Shown in pieces: positions 24,335 through 34,095 of a stretch of DNA of 64,000 nt. Position 1 is the first letter of the stretch; every line of letters begins with the position of its first letter. This stretch comes from Anaerolinea thermolimosa. GTDB lineage: Bacteria > Chloroflexota > Anaerolineae > Anaerolineales > Anaerolineaceae. The notes below the pieces were generated by a model that had not been told where the DNA came from, did no database searches, and was given only the letters and a program-made list of their open reading frames with translations. Made by a program: the position numbers and the translations under genes. The DNA lies in contig NZ_DF967965.1 of assembly GCF_001050195.2 (NCBI RefSeq), positions 2,875,411-2,939,410 of the forward strand. Reading direction: 5' to 3'.

Positions 24335-26119
24335 CTACAGGGGTTCTCTCGGAGCCGATTCCCCGGCGGGATGAGGAACGGGAGCGTGCTTTCCGTTGCT
24401 TCGCGAGCCGTTGCTGGAAGGTTTCCGTTTTTCTCCCTCGCCATAATAGGCGCTGTACTGGTAATAATAGTAGTTACGGTAATAGTAATGATAGCGGGCA
24501 TGGCGCGGGCTAACCCCATTGATCACCACCCCCACCAGGTTGGCATTGACCTGCCGCAAATGCTCAATGGCCTGAAGGAACTCGCCACGTTTGGTCTTTC
24601 CCAGCCGCACCACAATGAGGATGCCATCTACCGCCTTGGAAAGGGCTACTGTGTCGGTGACGGTGAGGACGGGCGGCGTATCGAGCAGCAGGGTATCGAA
24701 GGACTGGCTGAGCCGGTTGAGGATCTCTTTCATCTTTTGCGATCCCAGCAACTCTGCCGGGTTGGGAGGCGTTCCTCCGCTGGTGATCAGGTGTAGCCCC
24801 TCGGTACGCTGCGAGTGCACGATGACTTTTTCCAGTCCATCCATCGGCTGGACAAATAACGACGAAAGCCCGAGTTTGTTCTCACACTTGAACATTTTAT
24901 GCAGGCGGGGCCGCCGCAGGTCGGCATCGATCAGGAGGGTATTTATTCCCCCCTGCGCCAGCACCACAGCCAGGTTGGCCACGATGGTGGTTTTCCCGTC
25001 TTCAGGGGTGGGGCTGGTAACGATGATACGCCGCAATGGGCGGTCAACGCTGGAGTACTGCACATTGGTGCGCAGGGAACGGAAAGCCTCGGAAACGGGT
25101 GATCGCGGATAGGCCTGGGTGATCGGCCCGCCATCTTCCACCTCATGTTCGCTGATCGAGGCAAGGATGGGCAACCCGCTCAACGTGGTAATGGACTCCG
25201 GATCGTGAAGGGTATCATCCAGAAAGTCGATGACAAACACGCCCCCGATGGCAAGCATTAACCCCACCACAGCCGCCAGCGCAGTGTTCAACAGGGTGCG
25301 TGGGCGGATAGGCTTCTCTGGCGGGGTGGCCGGCTCTACTTGAATGAAGCTAGTGGTGGTCTGCGCCTCGGCCAGGCGGATCTGCTCATAGCTGGAGAGG
25401 ATCGAGGCATATAACTGCCGGTACTGCGAGATGCGCGTCTCCAGCCGGTCAATTTCTGCCGCATTGAGCATCCGAGCACGCTCTAACAGTGCCGCCGTCG
25501 GCTGGGCCTCAACATTTTCACCAGATGATTGCAGTTGTTTGAGGTTGTTCTGAATGATCGCGTCAAGAGCGTTCTGGTTCTCGACAATTTGCTGGTCGAG
25601 GTAATCGAGTTGCGCCTTAAGGTTCTCTTTGGAAGCGGCATACTTCGACTGCTGCAGGTTGCGGATATCTTCGGAGAAGACTGCCACCATCTCGTTGGCC
25701 ACGTTGGCCGCCAGGAAGGGGTCGGTGTGCTCCACGAGCAGCTGCACGAGCTGAGTATCGCGGATGAAATTGACCTTTACGTCGAATTCCACATTTTCGC
25801 TGAGGCCCAGGTTCTGCCGTACCTTATCGAGCAGGGGTTTTTTCGTGAGCATCTCGGCGTAGGTTTTGGTCAGCTGCTGGCTGGTGAGGTAGATGGCCGA
25901 ATAATTACTCGACTGGGTAGACGGCGCCTCATTCACCAGGATGGTGGTAGAAGCCTGATAGACGGGAGTTTGCAATTCACTGACAATAAAAGCCGCCCCC
26001 GCCGCCAGAAGAGTGGCCAGACCGATGAGCCACGCCCATTGCCAGAGTAACCAGAGGTACTTCCGCAGGTCGGTGTCTCCGGTGTTTAGCGTGCTTTCTT
26101 CTCCATCAAAATGCTCCAT
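24335..26119 (-). CDS. Polysaccharide co-polymerase/tyrosine autokinase (Wzc-type BY-kinase)
   Basis: 594 residues in one chain: Wzz domain with TM1 (about 27-47), an extracytoplasmic coiled-coil region (about 60-260), TM2 near 275-295 preceded by the Pro-rich PATPPEKPIRPRT, then a CpsD-like kinase: Walker A SPTPEDGKTTI, Walker A' LLIDADLRRPRLH, Walker B LLLDTPPVLT. The C-terminus has a tyrosine-rich tail (YHYYYRNYYYYQYSAYY) for autophosphorylation, which controls oligomerisation and chain length of exported polysaccharide. It is the last gene of the minus-strand cluster, with a rho-independent terminator beyond. A tyrosine phosphatase partner is not in the window. Confidence 0.93.
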   Translation of the reverse strand: MEHFDGEESTLNTGDTDLRKYLWLLWQWAWLIGLATLLAAGAAFIVSELQTPVYQASTTILVNEAPSTQSSNYSAIYLTSQQLTKTYAEMLTKKPLLDKVRQNLGLSENVEFDVKVNFIRDTQLVQLLVEHTDPFLAANVANEMVAVFSEDIRNLQQSKYAASKENLKAQLDYLDQQIVENQNALDAIIQNNLKQLQSSGENVEAQPTAALLERARMLNAAEIDRLETRISQYRQLYASILSSYEQIRLAEAQTTTSFIQVEPATPPEKPIRPRTLLNTALAAVVGLMLAIGGVFVIDFLDDTLHDPESITTLSGLPILASISEHEVEDGGPITQAYPRSPVSEAFRSLRTNVQYSSVDRPLRRIIVTSPTPEDGKTTIVANLAVVLAQGGINTLLIDADLRRPRLHKMFKCENKLGLSSLFVQPMDGLEKVIVHSQRTEGLHLITSGGTPPNPAELLGSQKMKEILNRLSQSFDTLLLDTPPVLTVTDTVALSKAVDGILIVVRLGKTKRGEFLQAIEHLRQVNANLVGVVINGVSPRHARYHYYYRNYYYYQYSAYYGEGEKRKPSSNGSRSNGKHAPVPHPAGESAPREPL

Positions 26120-26155
26120 GTCCTTACCCTTTTCTTTCCAGTGATGATCTTACTG

Positions 26156-27391
26156 TTATGAATCATAATCCTGCTTCAACCGATCAGGAAGAATCTGTCT
26201 CGCCCCGCAGCACACTCCCCAGATGAGCCACGGAACAAAGGCCATACGTGTGCCCCAGGTTACCGCATCCCAGATTCCATGCACATTCATGGCCAGCAGG
26301 GAGGCCAGCAGCCCCGCCCCCAGCCCCTGCCATGGAGCCGATGAGCGATAAAGCAGGCATCCCTCTACCACAAGCGCCAACATCACCCCTCCCCAGAGGA
26401 TCACCCCGGGCCAGCCCAGCTCAGCGCCCACCTGCAGAAAGAGATTGTGCGCGTGAGGGGTGGCTTTCACCCCACCGGGAACAGGGGCAAGCACGTCAGA
26501 GGCGGGGCCAAAACACCCCAGCCCCACCCCTGTGAGCGGAAAATGCCGAAGCAAAAAGGCCGCCTGCCGCCAGATATCCTCGCGCCCCTGAAGAGCAGTT
26601 TGCAAGGAAGAGCCGAACAGCATCTCGCGCGGCAGAGGTGAGGATGGAGAGAAGAAGAGCACCCCCGCCAGCAGGCCCGCCCCCAGCACCAGCGCTGATC
26701 CCGCACGCTTCCAGCGCAGCATGGGGAGCAGAGCCACTCCCCCGGCCAGCCCCAGGTAACCGGCGCGCGATTTGGTGAGCACCACCACGCCGCCCATGAT
26801 GAGCAAAACCCCTCCCAGACCCAAGGCTCCGGCCCACCCCAGCCGCCGCAAATTGAACAGCCACCACGCTCCCAGAAAAGGCACCAGCACCACCAGGGCA
26901 CCGGCCATCACATTGGGATGCACGCGCTCACCCAGCCGCGGCAGGCGCATGAGGAAATCGATGGGAATGAAAGACAGTTTCCGATCCGTCCAGTTGACGG
27001 TGAAGAGCGCCGCTCCCGCCAGCGCCAGCCCAAGCAGGGCCAGCCCCGCCACCGCCAGGTTCACCCGCCGACGGGTTCGCACCCAGAGGCCCAGCGCCAG
27101 GAACACCCCCACCCACGCCAGCAGGCGCAAGCCCTCCAGCAGGCTACGCTCTGGCAGGGGAGAGACCCCCGCCTGGAGCGCCGCCAGCCCGGCCAGCCCG
27201 GCCACCGGCCAGACCGCCCCCAGGGATACACGCCGCACCCCTGCCAGAAGGCCCATCAGCCAGAAGAGCGCCGCCGCGCCCACTGCGGCCAGCAGGAAGC
27301 GCTCCTCAACGATCCCCGCCAGCGCCAGAGCCCCCACCACCCAGGGTTCGGCTTCCAATACGGCGCGGGCGGCGCGGCGCAGAGCTCTCAT
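26156..27391 (-). CDS. O-antigen ligase/polymerase-family membrane protein (Wzy/WaaL)
   Basis: 411 residues, very hydrophobic, about 11-12 membrane helices. The large periplasmic-type loop after mid-protein contains LQGREDIWRQAAFLLRHFPL and GVGLGCFG, then HAHNLFLQVGAELGWPG, the H-N-x-x-L pattern typical of the Wzy_C domain. It either polymerises repeat units or ligates chains. Its stop overlaps the start of the next downstream gene context by four bases with the priming transferase (27388), so they are coupled. A second, unrelated-looking family member lies at 30762. Confidence 0.85.
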   Translation of the reverse strand: MRALRRAARAVLEAEPWVVGALALAGIVEERFLLAAVGAAALFWLMGLLAGVRRVSLGAVWPVAGLAGLAALQAGVSPLPERSLLEGLRLLAWVGVFLALGLWVRTRRRVNLAVAGLALLGLALAGAALFTVNWTDRKLSFIPIDFLMRLPRLGERVHPNVMAGALVVLVPFLGAWWLFNLRRLGWAGALGLGGVLLIMGGVVVLTKSRAGYLGLAGGVALLPMLRWKRAGSALVLGAGLLAGVLFFSPSSPLPREMLFGSSLQTALQGREDIWRQAAFLLRHFPLTGVGLGCFGPASDVLAPVPGGVKATPHAHNLFLQVGAELGWPGVILWGGVMLALVVEGCLLYRSSAPWQGLGAGLLASLLAMNVHGIWDAVTWGTRMAFVPWLIWGVCCGARQILPDRLKQDYDS

Positions 27392-28851
27392 CCGGCCCCC
27401 TCACAGCGCAGCACCACCCATACGGTGCGCAACAGAATATAGAAGTCTAACCAAATCGACCAGTTTTTCACGTAGTGCACGTCGAGCTCCACCCTTCGGC
27501 TGAAGGGCAGGCGGTTGCGCCCCGAAATCTGCCACAACCCGGTCATCCCCGGCGTCACCCGTATGTAGTCGCGGAAGGCCTCTCCATAGAGCGGCTTCTG
27601 CCCCGGCATAATGGGCCGCGGCCCCACCAGGCTCATTTCTCCGGCAAAGACATTCCACAATTGCGGCAGTTCATCGATGCTGAAGCGCCGCAGGATGCGC
27701 CCCACGCGGGTGATGCGCGGGTCGGGCTGGAGCTTCTGATACTCCTGCCACTGCCGGCGCGCATCTTCGTTCTCCTGCAGGTAGCGCTCCAGCAGTTCAT
27801 CGGCGTGAACATGCATGGTGCGGAATTTGAGCATGTGGATGATCTTCCCCCCGCGCCCCAGGCGTTTTTGCAGGTAAAAAACCGGCCCGGGAGAGTCGAG
27901 CCGGATGAGCACCGCCAGCAGGGCAAAGAGGGGTGAGAGCAAAATCAGCCCCAGCCCGGAGAGGAGCAGGTCAACCAGGCGCTTCTGCACCTGAGCAGAA
28001 CGGTCGAGGAGGGTTTCACACACCTGCAGGCCCTGCAGATGGCCAAATTCCACCACTTCTACGCCGTGCAGGGGGAGGGGGCCATCTCCGGTTTTGAGAA
28101 GGGTGAGGCGCTCAAAGATTTCTCCATAGCGCCGACGCACGGCGGGCAGTTCATCCAGCCGGTTCACCAGTACCAGCGCCGCCGAGAGGTTGCACTCTGC
28201 GCGCACTGACCCCAGCTGTGCCTCAGGCAAAACCTTCACCCCCGCCGGCAGGGGGTGCCCGTCTACCGGTTCATCGCTCACCAGCACCAGCGGGCGCAGG
28301 CCCAGTTTGGGGTCGCGTTGAAGGTTCCCGGCTAGCCGCGCCGCCTCGCTCAGCGGGCCGATCACCGCCACCGGCTCGCCCCACACCCCCGCGTGCACCG
28401 CCAGGTGACGCATCAGCACGCGCCCCAGCGGCACCAGTCCCAGCGCGAAAAGGTAGGTCAGGCCCATCACCAGCCGTGAGTATTGCTCTGCCCCGCGCAC
28501 GAGGTAGGTGATGGTAATGATCAACAGGAACATCACCGATGTGGAGAGGGTGAGCCGCCGGAACTCTTCCACCACCCCCAGCCCCACGCCCGGATAAAGC
28601 CCGCGCAGGGCATACATGCCCAGAATGGCCAGCAGGATGGGCGAAAGCTTCAGGTAGGTGCTCCCGCCGATGCTCCCCAGCAGCGCCAGGCGCACCCCGA
28701 ACCCCAGCGCCCCGGCGGTGAAGAGCATCAACCCGTCCGAAAGCAGCAAGAGCCCGATCATCCACAACCGCGCATGGCGCACCTGCCATCGCTCCTGCGG
28801 CCGGAGCAGGGTCTTTTCCAGTATGGTGTTTGCTTCGATCAGGTTGTTCAT
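27388..28851 (-). CDS. Exopolysaccharide polyprenyl glycosylphosphotransferase (WbaP/WcaJ-type)
   Basis: 487 residues: four N-terminal TM helices (about 30-135), a CoA-binding/Rossmann-like middle (about 150-260), and a C-terminal phosphoglycosyltransferase domain from about 285 with a re-entrant hydrophobic segment, then [22 protein letters not shown] and the [20 protein letters not shown] block with the catalytic Asp-Glu neighbourhood. It transfers sugar-1-phosphate to undecaprenyl phosphate, the first step of repeat-unit assembly. The gene overlaps the Wzy-like gene downstream by four bases. Confidence 0.93.
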   Translation of the reverse strand: MNNLIEANTILEKTLLRPQERWQVRHARLWMIGLLLLSDGLMLFTAGALGFGVRLALLGSIGGSTYLKLSPILLAILGMYALRGLYPGVGLGVVEEFRRLTLSTSVMFLLIITITYLVRGAEQYSRLVMGLTYLFALGLVPLGRVLMRHLAVHAGVWGEPVAVIGPLSEAARLAGNLQRDPKLGLRPLVLVSDEPVDGHPLPAGVKVLPEAQLGSVRAECNLSAALVLVNRLDELPAVRRRYGEIFERLTLLKTGDGPLPLHGVEVVEFGHLQGLQVCETLLDRSAQVQKRLVDLLLSGLGLILLSPLFALLAVLIRLDSPGPVFYLQKRLGRGGKIIHMLKFRTMHVHADELLERYLQENEDARRQWQEYQKLQPDPRITRVGRILRRFSIDELPQLWNVFAGEMSLVGPRPIMPGQKPLYGEAFRDYIRVTPGMTGLWQISGRNRLPFSRRVELDVHYVKNWSIWLDFYILLRTVWVVLRCEGAG

Positions 28852-28890
28852 TGGTTTCCCCCAAAAATTACGAGAATCTTGCGTTGTTTT

Positions 28891-29655
28891 TCAGTGCGCG
28901 CACAGCCGCTCGAGGGCCGCCAGCACGACAAACTCAGCCCCATACACCAGGTAACGCCTCCACAACCGGCGCGGCTCCTGCATCAGGCGGTAGAACCACT
29001 CCAGCCCGGCGCGACACATCCAATCGGGAGCACGTTTCTTAACCCCCGCCAGCAGATCAATGGCCTGCCCTACCCCCAGCATGGCCGTCACCTGCACCCG
29101 CGAAGCATGTTCAGCCATCCAGATTTCCTGCTTCGGGCAGCCCAGCCCCACCCAGAGCACATCGGCACCCGAAGCGTTGATCTCCTGTACTGCGGCTTCG
29201 TCTTCTTCGGGTGTCAGCGGACGAAAGGGCGGCGCCTGCATCCCGGCAATGACTGTACCGGGCCAGCGGCGGGTGAGGTTTTCACGCAGTTTTTCAAGCA
29301 CCTGCGGAGTGCCACCGTAAAAATAATGCCGCATGCTCCCATCCTGCCAGCGCGCCATCGCCGCCTGCGTAAGCCCGGGCCCATCGGCCCGGCCGGCCAG
29401 CCGGTGACCGTAACTGCGCCCCACGAGTACAAGCGGGAAGCCATCAGGAAGCACCAGATGCGCTCCCCGCAGGGCCGAGGCCATACGCGGGTTATGCCGC
29501 CCCTCGATGAGCCCATGGGTGTTGGTCACAATCACCACCCGCCCGCGCGCTCCTGCGGCTTTCCAGGCTTCGATCTGCCCCAGCACATCGGCATACTGCA
29601 CCGCATGTACCCCAAACCCCAGCACCGGGAAAGTGGCAAAGTCAATCTCTGGCAT
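28891..29655 (-). CDS. WecG/TagA/CpsF-family glycosyltransferase (GT26)
   Basis: About 254 residues. Typical GT26 signatures: NTHGLIEGRHNPRMASAL, LPDGFPLVLVGR, the Y-G-G-T-P turn, ADVLWVGLGCPKQEIWM and GVGQAIDLLAG, RAPDWMCRAGLEWFYRL. It transfers a second sugar (often ManNAc or glucose type) onto the lipid-linked primer. I place the start at the ATG at 29655 because GGGGGAGGA lies six bases upstream; an in-frame ATG at 29679 is the longer alternative. It overlaps the upstream GT4 gene by 14 bases. Confidence 0.9.
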   Translation of the reverse strand: MPEIDFATFPVLGFGVHAVQYADVLGQIEAWKAAGARGRVVIVTNTHGLIEGRHNPRMASALRGAHLVLPDGFPLVLVGRSYGHRLAGRADGPGLTQAAMARWQDGSMRHYFYGGTPQVLEKLRENLTRRWPGTVIAGMQAPPFRPLTPEEDEAAVQEINASGADVLWVGLGCPKQEIWMAEHASRVQVTAMLGVGQAIDLLAGVKKRAPDWMCRAGLEWFYRLMQEPRRLWRRYLVYGAEFVVLAALERLCAH

Positions 29656-30823
29656 GAGAGTCCTCCCCCGCATCGGCAAGCGCTTCCCGGTAAATCTGCA
29701 TCAACAGCGGATAGCTGACCTCCGGGGTGTAGCGGGCCAGGTATTCAGCCCGAGCCGCCCGTCGCATTTGCCGCATCTCCTGCGGGTGTGAAAGGGCATA
29801 CTCCATGGCTTCAGCCAGCGCTTCAGGGCTGTGTGGAGCAAAAGCCAGACCGGTACGCCCCGCTTCCACCAGATCCTCCAGCGCCCCCAGGCGCGGCGCC
29901 AGCACCGGCGTACCTGCCGCAAACGCCTCAACCACAGCCAGCCCAAAAGTTTCTAAACATGTAGAAGGCACCACCAGGCAGAGGGCCTCTCTCATCTGTT
30001 CGGCCACCCCGGCCAGCGCCAAACGCCCCACCCAGGTAATACGCCCGTCTGCCCGGGCGGCGGCCTCCACCCGAGGGGCCTCGGGGCCATCGCCTGCAAT
30101 CACCAACCGTCCTCCCTTCACTTTCTTCCAGGCCTCTAACAGCAGGCCAATGCCCTTCTCCGGCGAGAGCCGCCCAACGAAGAGCATATAGCCCCCTTCA
30201 CCGTTGCCCGGCTGTGGCTCACCGGCCACAAAGTTTGGCTTCACTGCAATCTTCTCACGCGGCAGGCCCCCGCGCACAAAAAGACTGCGCGCAAAGGGCG
30301 TGAGCGCAATGTAGCGGTTTACCTGACGGCGGTAGGTACCCAGTGCACGATGCAGGGCGAGCATCAACACCACCACGGCGCTCGCCGCCCGGCTGCCCCG
30401 ATAGCACCCGTGAACCATACCCGGCCAGGCCACTGCCCGTCCAAGACAATCGGTGCATATCCGGCCACCGCGGGTAAACAAGGCGTTGGGGCAGAGCAGG
30501 CGGTAATTGTGCAGGGTCTGCACCACCGCCGCACCGGCGTGCCGCGCCGCATAATACACCGCCGGAGAAAGCAATGGAAACGGGTTGTGTACGTGCACCA
30601 CCCCACCCGCCGGGGCCAGCCCACGCACCGCCCGGTAAGCCGCCGGGTTCCACAGGCTGAAGGCGGCCTGCCGGACAGATCCCAGCTCCTTCAGCGCGGT
30701 ATTGTTGAGCGTATAAACGCTCACCCTGTGGCCGTGCTCCTCCAGCAGGCGCCGCTCGGCCTCAAAAACCTGCTCTTCGCCTCCGCGGTGAAGGTAATAG
30801 TTGTGCAACAGGAGAATATCCAT
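29642..30823 (-). CDS. GT4-family glycosyltransferase
   Basis: 393 residues. Begins MDILLLHNYYLHRGGEEQVF (GT-B N-domain with the glycine loop) and has a C-domain LFVGRLSPEKGIGLLLEAW and the donor-site E-x7-E region (STCLETFGLAVVEAFAAGTP). It also has a Cys pair (ICTDCLGRAVAWPG) seen in a subgroup of EPS transferases. GC-rich throughout, in sharp contrast to the AT-rich wzy-like gene that runs into its first 62 bases. No clear ribosome-binding site precedes the ATG; the junction at about 30824 looks like a recombination border. Confidence 0.9.
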   Translation of the reverse strand: MDILLLHNYYLHRGGEEQVFEAERRLLEEHGHRVSVYTLNNTALKELGSVRQAAFSLWNPAAYRAVRGLAPAGGVVHVHNPFPLLSPAVYYAARHAGAAVVQTLHNYRLLCPNALFTRGGRICTDCLGRAVAWPGMVHGCYRGSRAASAVVVLMLALHRALGTYRRQVNRYIALTPFARSLFVRGGLPREKIAVKPNFVAGEPQPGNGEGGYMLFVGRLSPEKGIGLLLEAWKKVKGGRLVIAGDGPEAPRVEAAARADGRITWVGRLALAGVAEQMREALCLVVPSTCLETFGLAVVEAFAAGTPVLAPRLGALEDLVEAGRTGLAFAPHSPEALAEAMEYALSHPQEMRQMRRAARAEYLARYTPEVSYPLLMQIYREALADAGEDSHARD

Positions 30824-32066
30824 TATTAGATTGGGGAGAGAAAATAACCTTCTCTATACCGAAACTTATCCACATCATGATGAGAAAATCGGTGCTTAAA
30901 TCGAGCGATGCTTCAGTCCAAGAACGAATCAGCAGAAACGTAAAACACCCAATCCAGAAAGCAGTTAATCGATTTCTGTTATATTTGACGACCATTTTAA
31001 TGACCAGAACCAATACCCGAAGAACCAGGATACAAAAAAAGAAAAGCCCCAAATAACCAGAATTAAAAAGCACATCAATGTACGCATTATGAGCATGAAC
31101 AACCGTTGGTAGATTAAAACCAATAACCCTCATGTAATCCAACATTAGATCCTTCATCGTGGTAAACCCATAACCTAACCAGGGCCTTCGGTTAATTAGA
31201 GAAAAAAGGACCTCCCACAGTCGGGTCCTTCCTGAAAGTGTCTCGATCAATTCTGGTGAAGACATATAGTTCTCCCAGGCAAACCTTAAAGAATCGCCCA
31301 GGAATCCATAGGCAACCGTACCGGCCAGGATAATTAATGCAACCAACCAGCCTTTACCCGATGTGTTGCTCAATGCCAGAGAAATAAAGCTCCCCACCAA
31401 GACCCCTAAAATTGCCGTTTTGCTGATGGTTAAAATCAAAACAAAGAATAACAAAATAGTGATCAAGACCGAGATCACCCTGTTTCTGAAAATTTTGAGG
31501 TAAAAAGTCATAAAAAATCCAAGCCCGGCCAGCGCGCCAACCGCATTAGGATGCAACAACTCGGGGTCACCAAAACGAAGCTCTTCAACAGTTAAGGTAT
31601 AACGAAACCCACGAGTGATTAGCAACACCACCAGAGCACAGATAACCCCAAAAACAAACGACCTTCCGGCCGACAGGAAATAAAATGACAAAGAGAAACG
31701 AACTTGAGCAACACTCCAAATACTTAGCACAATCACTACATTAGCCAGAAATGTCCCCCATGCTCGGAGAAAATTCTGCTCTGTAATAAATGGCGAAAAG
31801 ACCATCGAAAGCATGACTGAAAAACAAAAAAAGAACAGCCAAATGATCCCTTTAAGTTCGATTTTTCTACCCTGCATCCATCCCAGAAGGAACAAAGTTA
31901 AACCCAAAACCAGTGTAATGATACTGTTTATGGCACTGAGCAACTTCAAATTGCTTGAAAAGAGCAAAGAAGTGGCATATTTGGCGCTGATCCAGAACCA
32001 CAAAACAGACCACAAGGTTTGTATTAACCTAAACCTGAGTGGAAGTTGAGGATGAGAGTAACCCAT
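30762..32066 (-). CDS. O-antigen polymerase/ligase-like membrane protein, AT-rich block
   Basis: 434 residues, about ten or more membrane helices, with LRFGDPELLHPNAVGALAGL and SGRTRLWEVLFSLINRRPWLGYGF, then VVHAHNAYIDVLFNSGYLG: the Wzy/RfaL H-N pattern. AT-rich compared with flanking genes. The last 20 residues (SPVAQLLPSPRRRRAGF) are read from the first 62 bases of the downstream GT4 gene in another frame. So the native C-terminus was probably cut off at a recombination border near 30824. Likely the repeat-unit polymerase, while 26156 may be the ligase, but the roles are not separable from sequence. Confidence 0.82.
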   Translation of the reverse strand: MGYSHPQLPLRFRLIQTLWSVLWFWISAKYATSLLFSSNLKLLSAINSIITLVLGLTLFLLGWMQGRKIELKGIIWLFFFCFSVMLSMVFSPFITEQNFLRAWGTFLANVVIVLSIWSVAQVRFSLSFYFLSAGRSFVFGVICALVVLLITRGFRYTLTVEELRFGDPELLHPNAVGALAGLGFFMTFYLKIFRNRVISVLITILLFFVLILTISKTAILGVLVGSFISLALSNTSGKGWLVALIILAGTVAYGFLGDSLRFAWENYMSSPELIETLSGRTRLWEVLFSLINRRPWLGYGFTTMKDLMLDYMRVIGFNLPTVVHAHNAYIDVLFNSGYLGLFFFCILVLRVLVLVIKMVVKYNRNRLTAFWIGCFTFLLIRSWTEASLDLSTDFLIMMWISFGIEKVIFSPQSNNGYSPVAQLLPSPRRRRAGF

Positions 32067-32087
32067 AAAGAATTCCTTATAAAACCA

Positions 32088-33323
32088 TCAAATGCAAATA
32101 GGATCTATCTTTGATAATTGTTCATAAAACGCGCCAATTTTTTTTCCCTTCCTCTCCCAACAGAACTCATCCCGCACATGCGCCCGGCTGGCTTCTCCCA
32201 TACTGGAGAGGAGCCCGGGGGTTTGGGCCAACCGCACCATGCCCTCGGCCAGGTCCGCCATTGCCTGCTGTGGGCTCAGCCCCGGCACCCGGATGCCCGT
32301 CTCTTCGCTCACCTGCAGGGCCGGGCCGCCCAGGTCGAGGCACAACACCGGCCTCCCCGCAGCCATGGCCTCCAAGCACACCCAGCCGCCGGAATCGTGC
32401 AGGCTGGGGTGCACCAGCGCGTGGCACTGCGCCAGCGCCTGCAGGGCTTGCGCGCGCGCCAGCCAGCCCCAGAAGCGCACCCGGCCGGCTACCCCCAGCC
32501 GTTCGGCCTGCCGCTCCAGCCGCTCACGCTCGGGGCCATCGCCTACAATCCAGTACTCGGCCTCCGTCAGCCCGCTGTGGGCAAACGCCTCCAGCCCAAG
32601 GTGAAAACCCTTCCAGGCCAGCAAGCGCCCCAGGCTGAGGAAGCGCAACGGCCTTTCCGGTAGTTGCGGTAAACTTCCCAGCGCGTTAATTTCATCTCTG
32701 AGTAGCCCCACCTGCGAGAAGACCCTCACCTCCCGTGCGCCCAGCCGGCGCAGGCGCGCGGCCGTCTCGGGGGTGGTGGCCAGCGCCAGCCCGGCATGGC
32801 GTGCGGCGGCGCGCACCTGCGGGTTGCACTCGGCAAGCCAGCGGTTCAGCTCGCGCACCGCCTCAAAAGCCGCCCCCCGCGCCCCCAGCCCCGGCCAGAA
32901 GTTCCGCGGGGCGCTTTCTCCGCCGCCCACCGGCCCCCACAAAAAGGGCACCCCCAACCCGTCCACCGCGGTGGGCCAGTAATAATTGACAAAGGTCACG
33001 TGGTGCGCCACATCGAAGCCCACCCGCGCATGTAATTCCCGCGCCACTGCCGCCGCCCCCACCTGCCAGAGCAGGTAATAAAGGTGTACCCCGCGCTGGC
33101 CGTGCTTCCACCCGCGCAGGCGGGGGGGCAGGTCATAATAAGCAAAATGCAACCCGGGCTGAGGGTTCCGGGCCAGCGCCGCCTCAATGGCCGGGCGGTT
33201 GTTGGCGCGGGTGAGCACCCACACCTCGTGTTCTGCCGCCACCGCCCGTGCCACATTCCAGCCCACCCCCGGCTCCGAGCCTTTCCCCGGTTCACAGGCA
33301 TACGCAGAGAGGAGAATCTTCAT
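32088..33323 (-). CDS. GT4-family glycosyltransferase
   Basis: 411 residues from the ATG at 33323 (MKILLSAYACEPGKGSEPGV, with GGAGAATC-type start context). The long open frame upstream of it overlaps another gene and is not protein-like. C-domain motifs RFLSLGRLLAWKGFHLGLEAF, IVGDGPERERLE, HDSGGWVCLEAMAAGRPVL (E-x7-E) mark a retaining GT-B enzyme. The body is very GC-rich, but the last 23 codons (below about 32157, coding ERKGKKIGAFYEQL and so on) become abruptly AT-rich, so the 3' end seems to have been replaced in frame by a recombination event. Confidence 0.88.
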   Translation of the reverse strand: MKILLSAYACEPGKGSEPGVGWNVARAVAAEHEVWVLTRANNRPAIEAALARNPQPGLHFAYYDLPPRLRGWKHGQRGVHLYYLLWQVGAAAVARELHARVGFDVAHHVTFVNYYWPTAVDGLGVPFLWGPVGGGESAPRNFWPGLGARGAAFEAVRELNRWLAECNPQVRAAARHAGLALATTPETAARLRRLGAREVRVFSQVGLLRDEINALGSLPQLPERPLRFLSLGRLLAWKGFHLGLEAFAHSGLTEAEYWIVGDGPERERLERQAERLGVAGRVRFWGWLARAQALQALAQCHALVHPSLHDSGGWVCLEAMAAGRPVLCLDLGGPALQVSEETGIRVPGLSPQQAMADLAEGMVRLAQTPGLLSSMGEASRAHVRDEFCWERKGKKIGAFYEQLSKIDPICI

Positions 33324-33327
33324 AACT

Positions 33328-34095
33328 TTAGAAGCTCCCGGTACACAGTTTCCAGCCGATGCGTAATAACTTGGCTGCAACGCGTTTAATACATCTCGCC
33401 GTCGGAGGATTTCTCCGCACATATCGCTGACGAATAATGCGGTCTTCTTCATTGCTCTTTTCGCGTAAACGCTGGTTTTTTTGCTCCGGATAAAAACGCA
33501 TCCGTGACCAGATTCGCCGTACATGCTTCGGGAAACATACCTCAGCAAATCGTGCCCATAAATCTGCATCCATCGCCAGATCAAAGGATCGATCAAGCCC
33601 CCCGACTCGCTCATAAAGTCCACGTCTCCAGAATGCAGAAGGCTGAGGGATGTAGTTGTAATCATACAGCCAGATAAACCAGTTGAAAGGAATTTCTTTT
33701 TTAGGTTTGATGGGCCTCCCTTGAATATCAATCCATAAAGCATCCCCATAAATAAACTCATCCTCCGGGTGATTCCGAAACCAATCTGCCACTTCCCAGA
33801 GAGTATGTGGTTCATAAAGATCATCAGAATTTAACCACGCCAGGATTTCGCCTGATGCCTTCGAAAACCCCTTAATTAATGCATCCGTTTGTCCTCCGTC
33901 TGGCTCGCTTACCCAGTAAGCCAGTCGGCTGGCGTATTTTTGGATGATTTCAACACTTTCATCGTTTGAGCCACCATCGATGATGATATGTTCCAGACCA
34001 GGGTAATTTTGCCGATGAATGCTCAAAATGGTTTCTTCAAGAAAACGCTCCTGATTAAAAGACGGGGTAACAATTGAAATCTTTGGCCAGGTCAT
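33328..34095 (-). CDS. GT2-family glycosyltransferase
   Basis: 255 residues. GT-A fold beginning ISIVTPSFNQERFLEETILS, with IIIDGGSNDES (nucleotide-sugar Asp), AWLNSDDL (DxD-like motif), and QPSAFWRRGLYE plus the acceptor-side base region FDLAMDADLWARF. Inverting cytoplasmic transferase. The gene overlaps the preceding kinase-like gene by four bases and ends four bases before the next start. It lies in the AT-richer block. Confidence 0.9.
   Translation of the reverse strand: MTWPKISIVTPSFNQERFLEETILSIHRQNYPGLEHIIIDGGSNDESVEIIQKYASRLAYWVSEPDGGQTDALIKGFSKASGEILAWLNSDDLYEPHTLWEVADWFRNHPEDEFIYGDALWIDIQGRPIKPKKEIPFNWFIWLYDYNYIPQPSAFWRRGLYERVGGLDRSFDLAMDADLWARFAEVCFPKHVRRIWSRMRFYPEQKNQRLREKSNEEDRIIRQRYVRRNPPTARCIKRVAAKLLRIGWKLCTGSF

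Noticed and set aside
28483-29718. Long plus-strand open frame (411 codons) opposite the priming transferase and WecG-type genes
   Set aside because: Pro/His/Arg-rich and repetitive, antisense to well-supported genes in GC-rich sequence; a codon-bias shadow.
33324-33824. 500-base upstream extension of the GT4 gene at 32088
   Set aside because: It overlaps the GT2 gene in another frame and has no protein-like content; the family N-terminus MKILLSAYACEPG begins at 33323.
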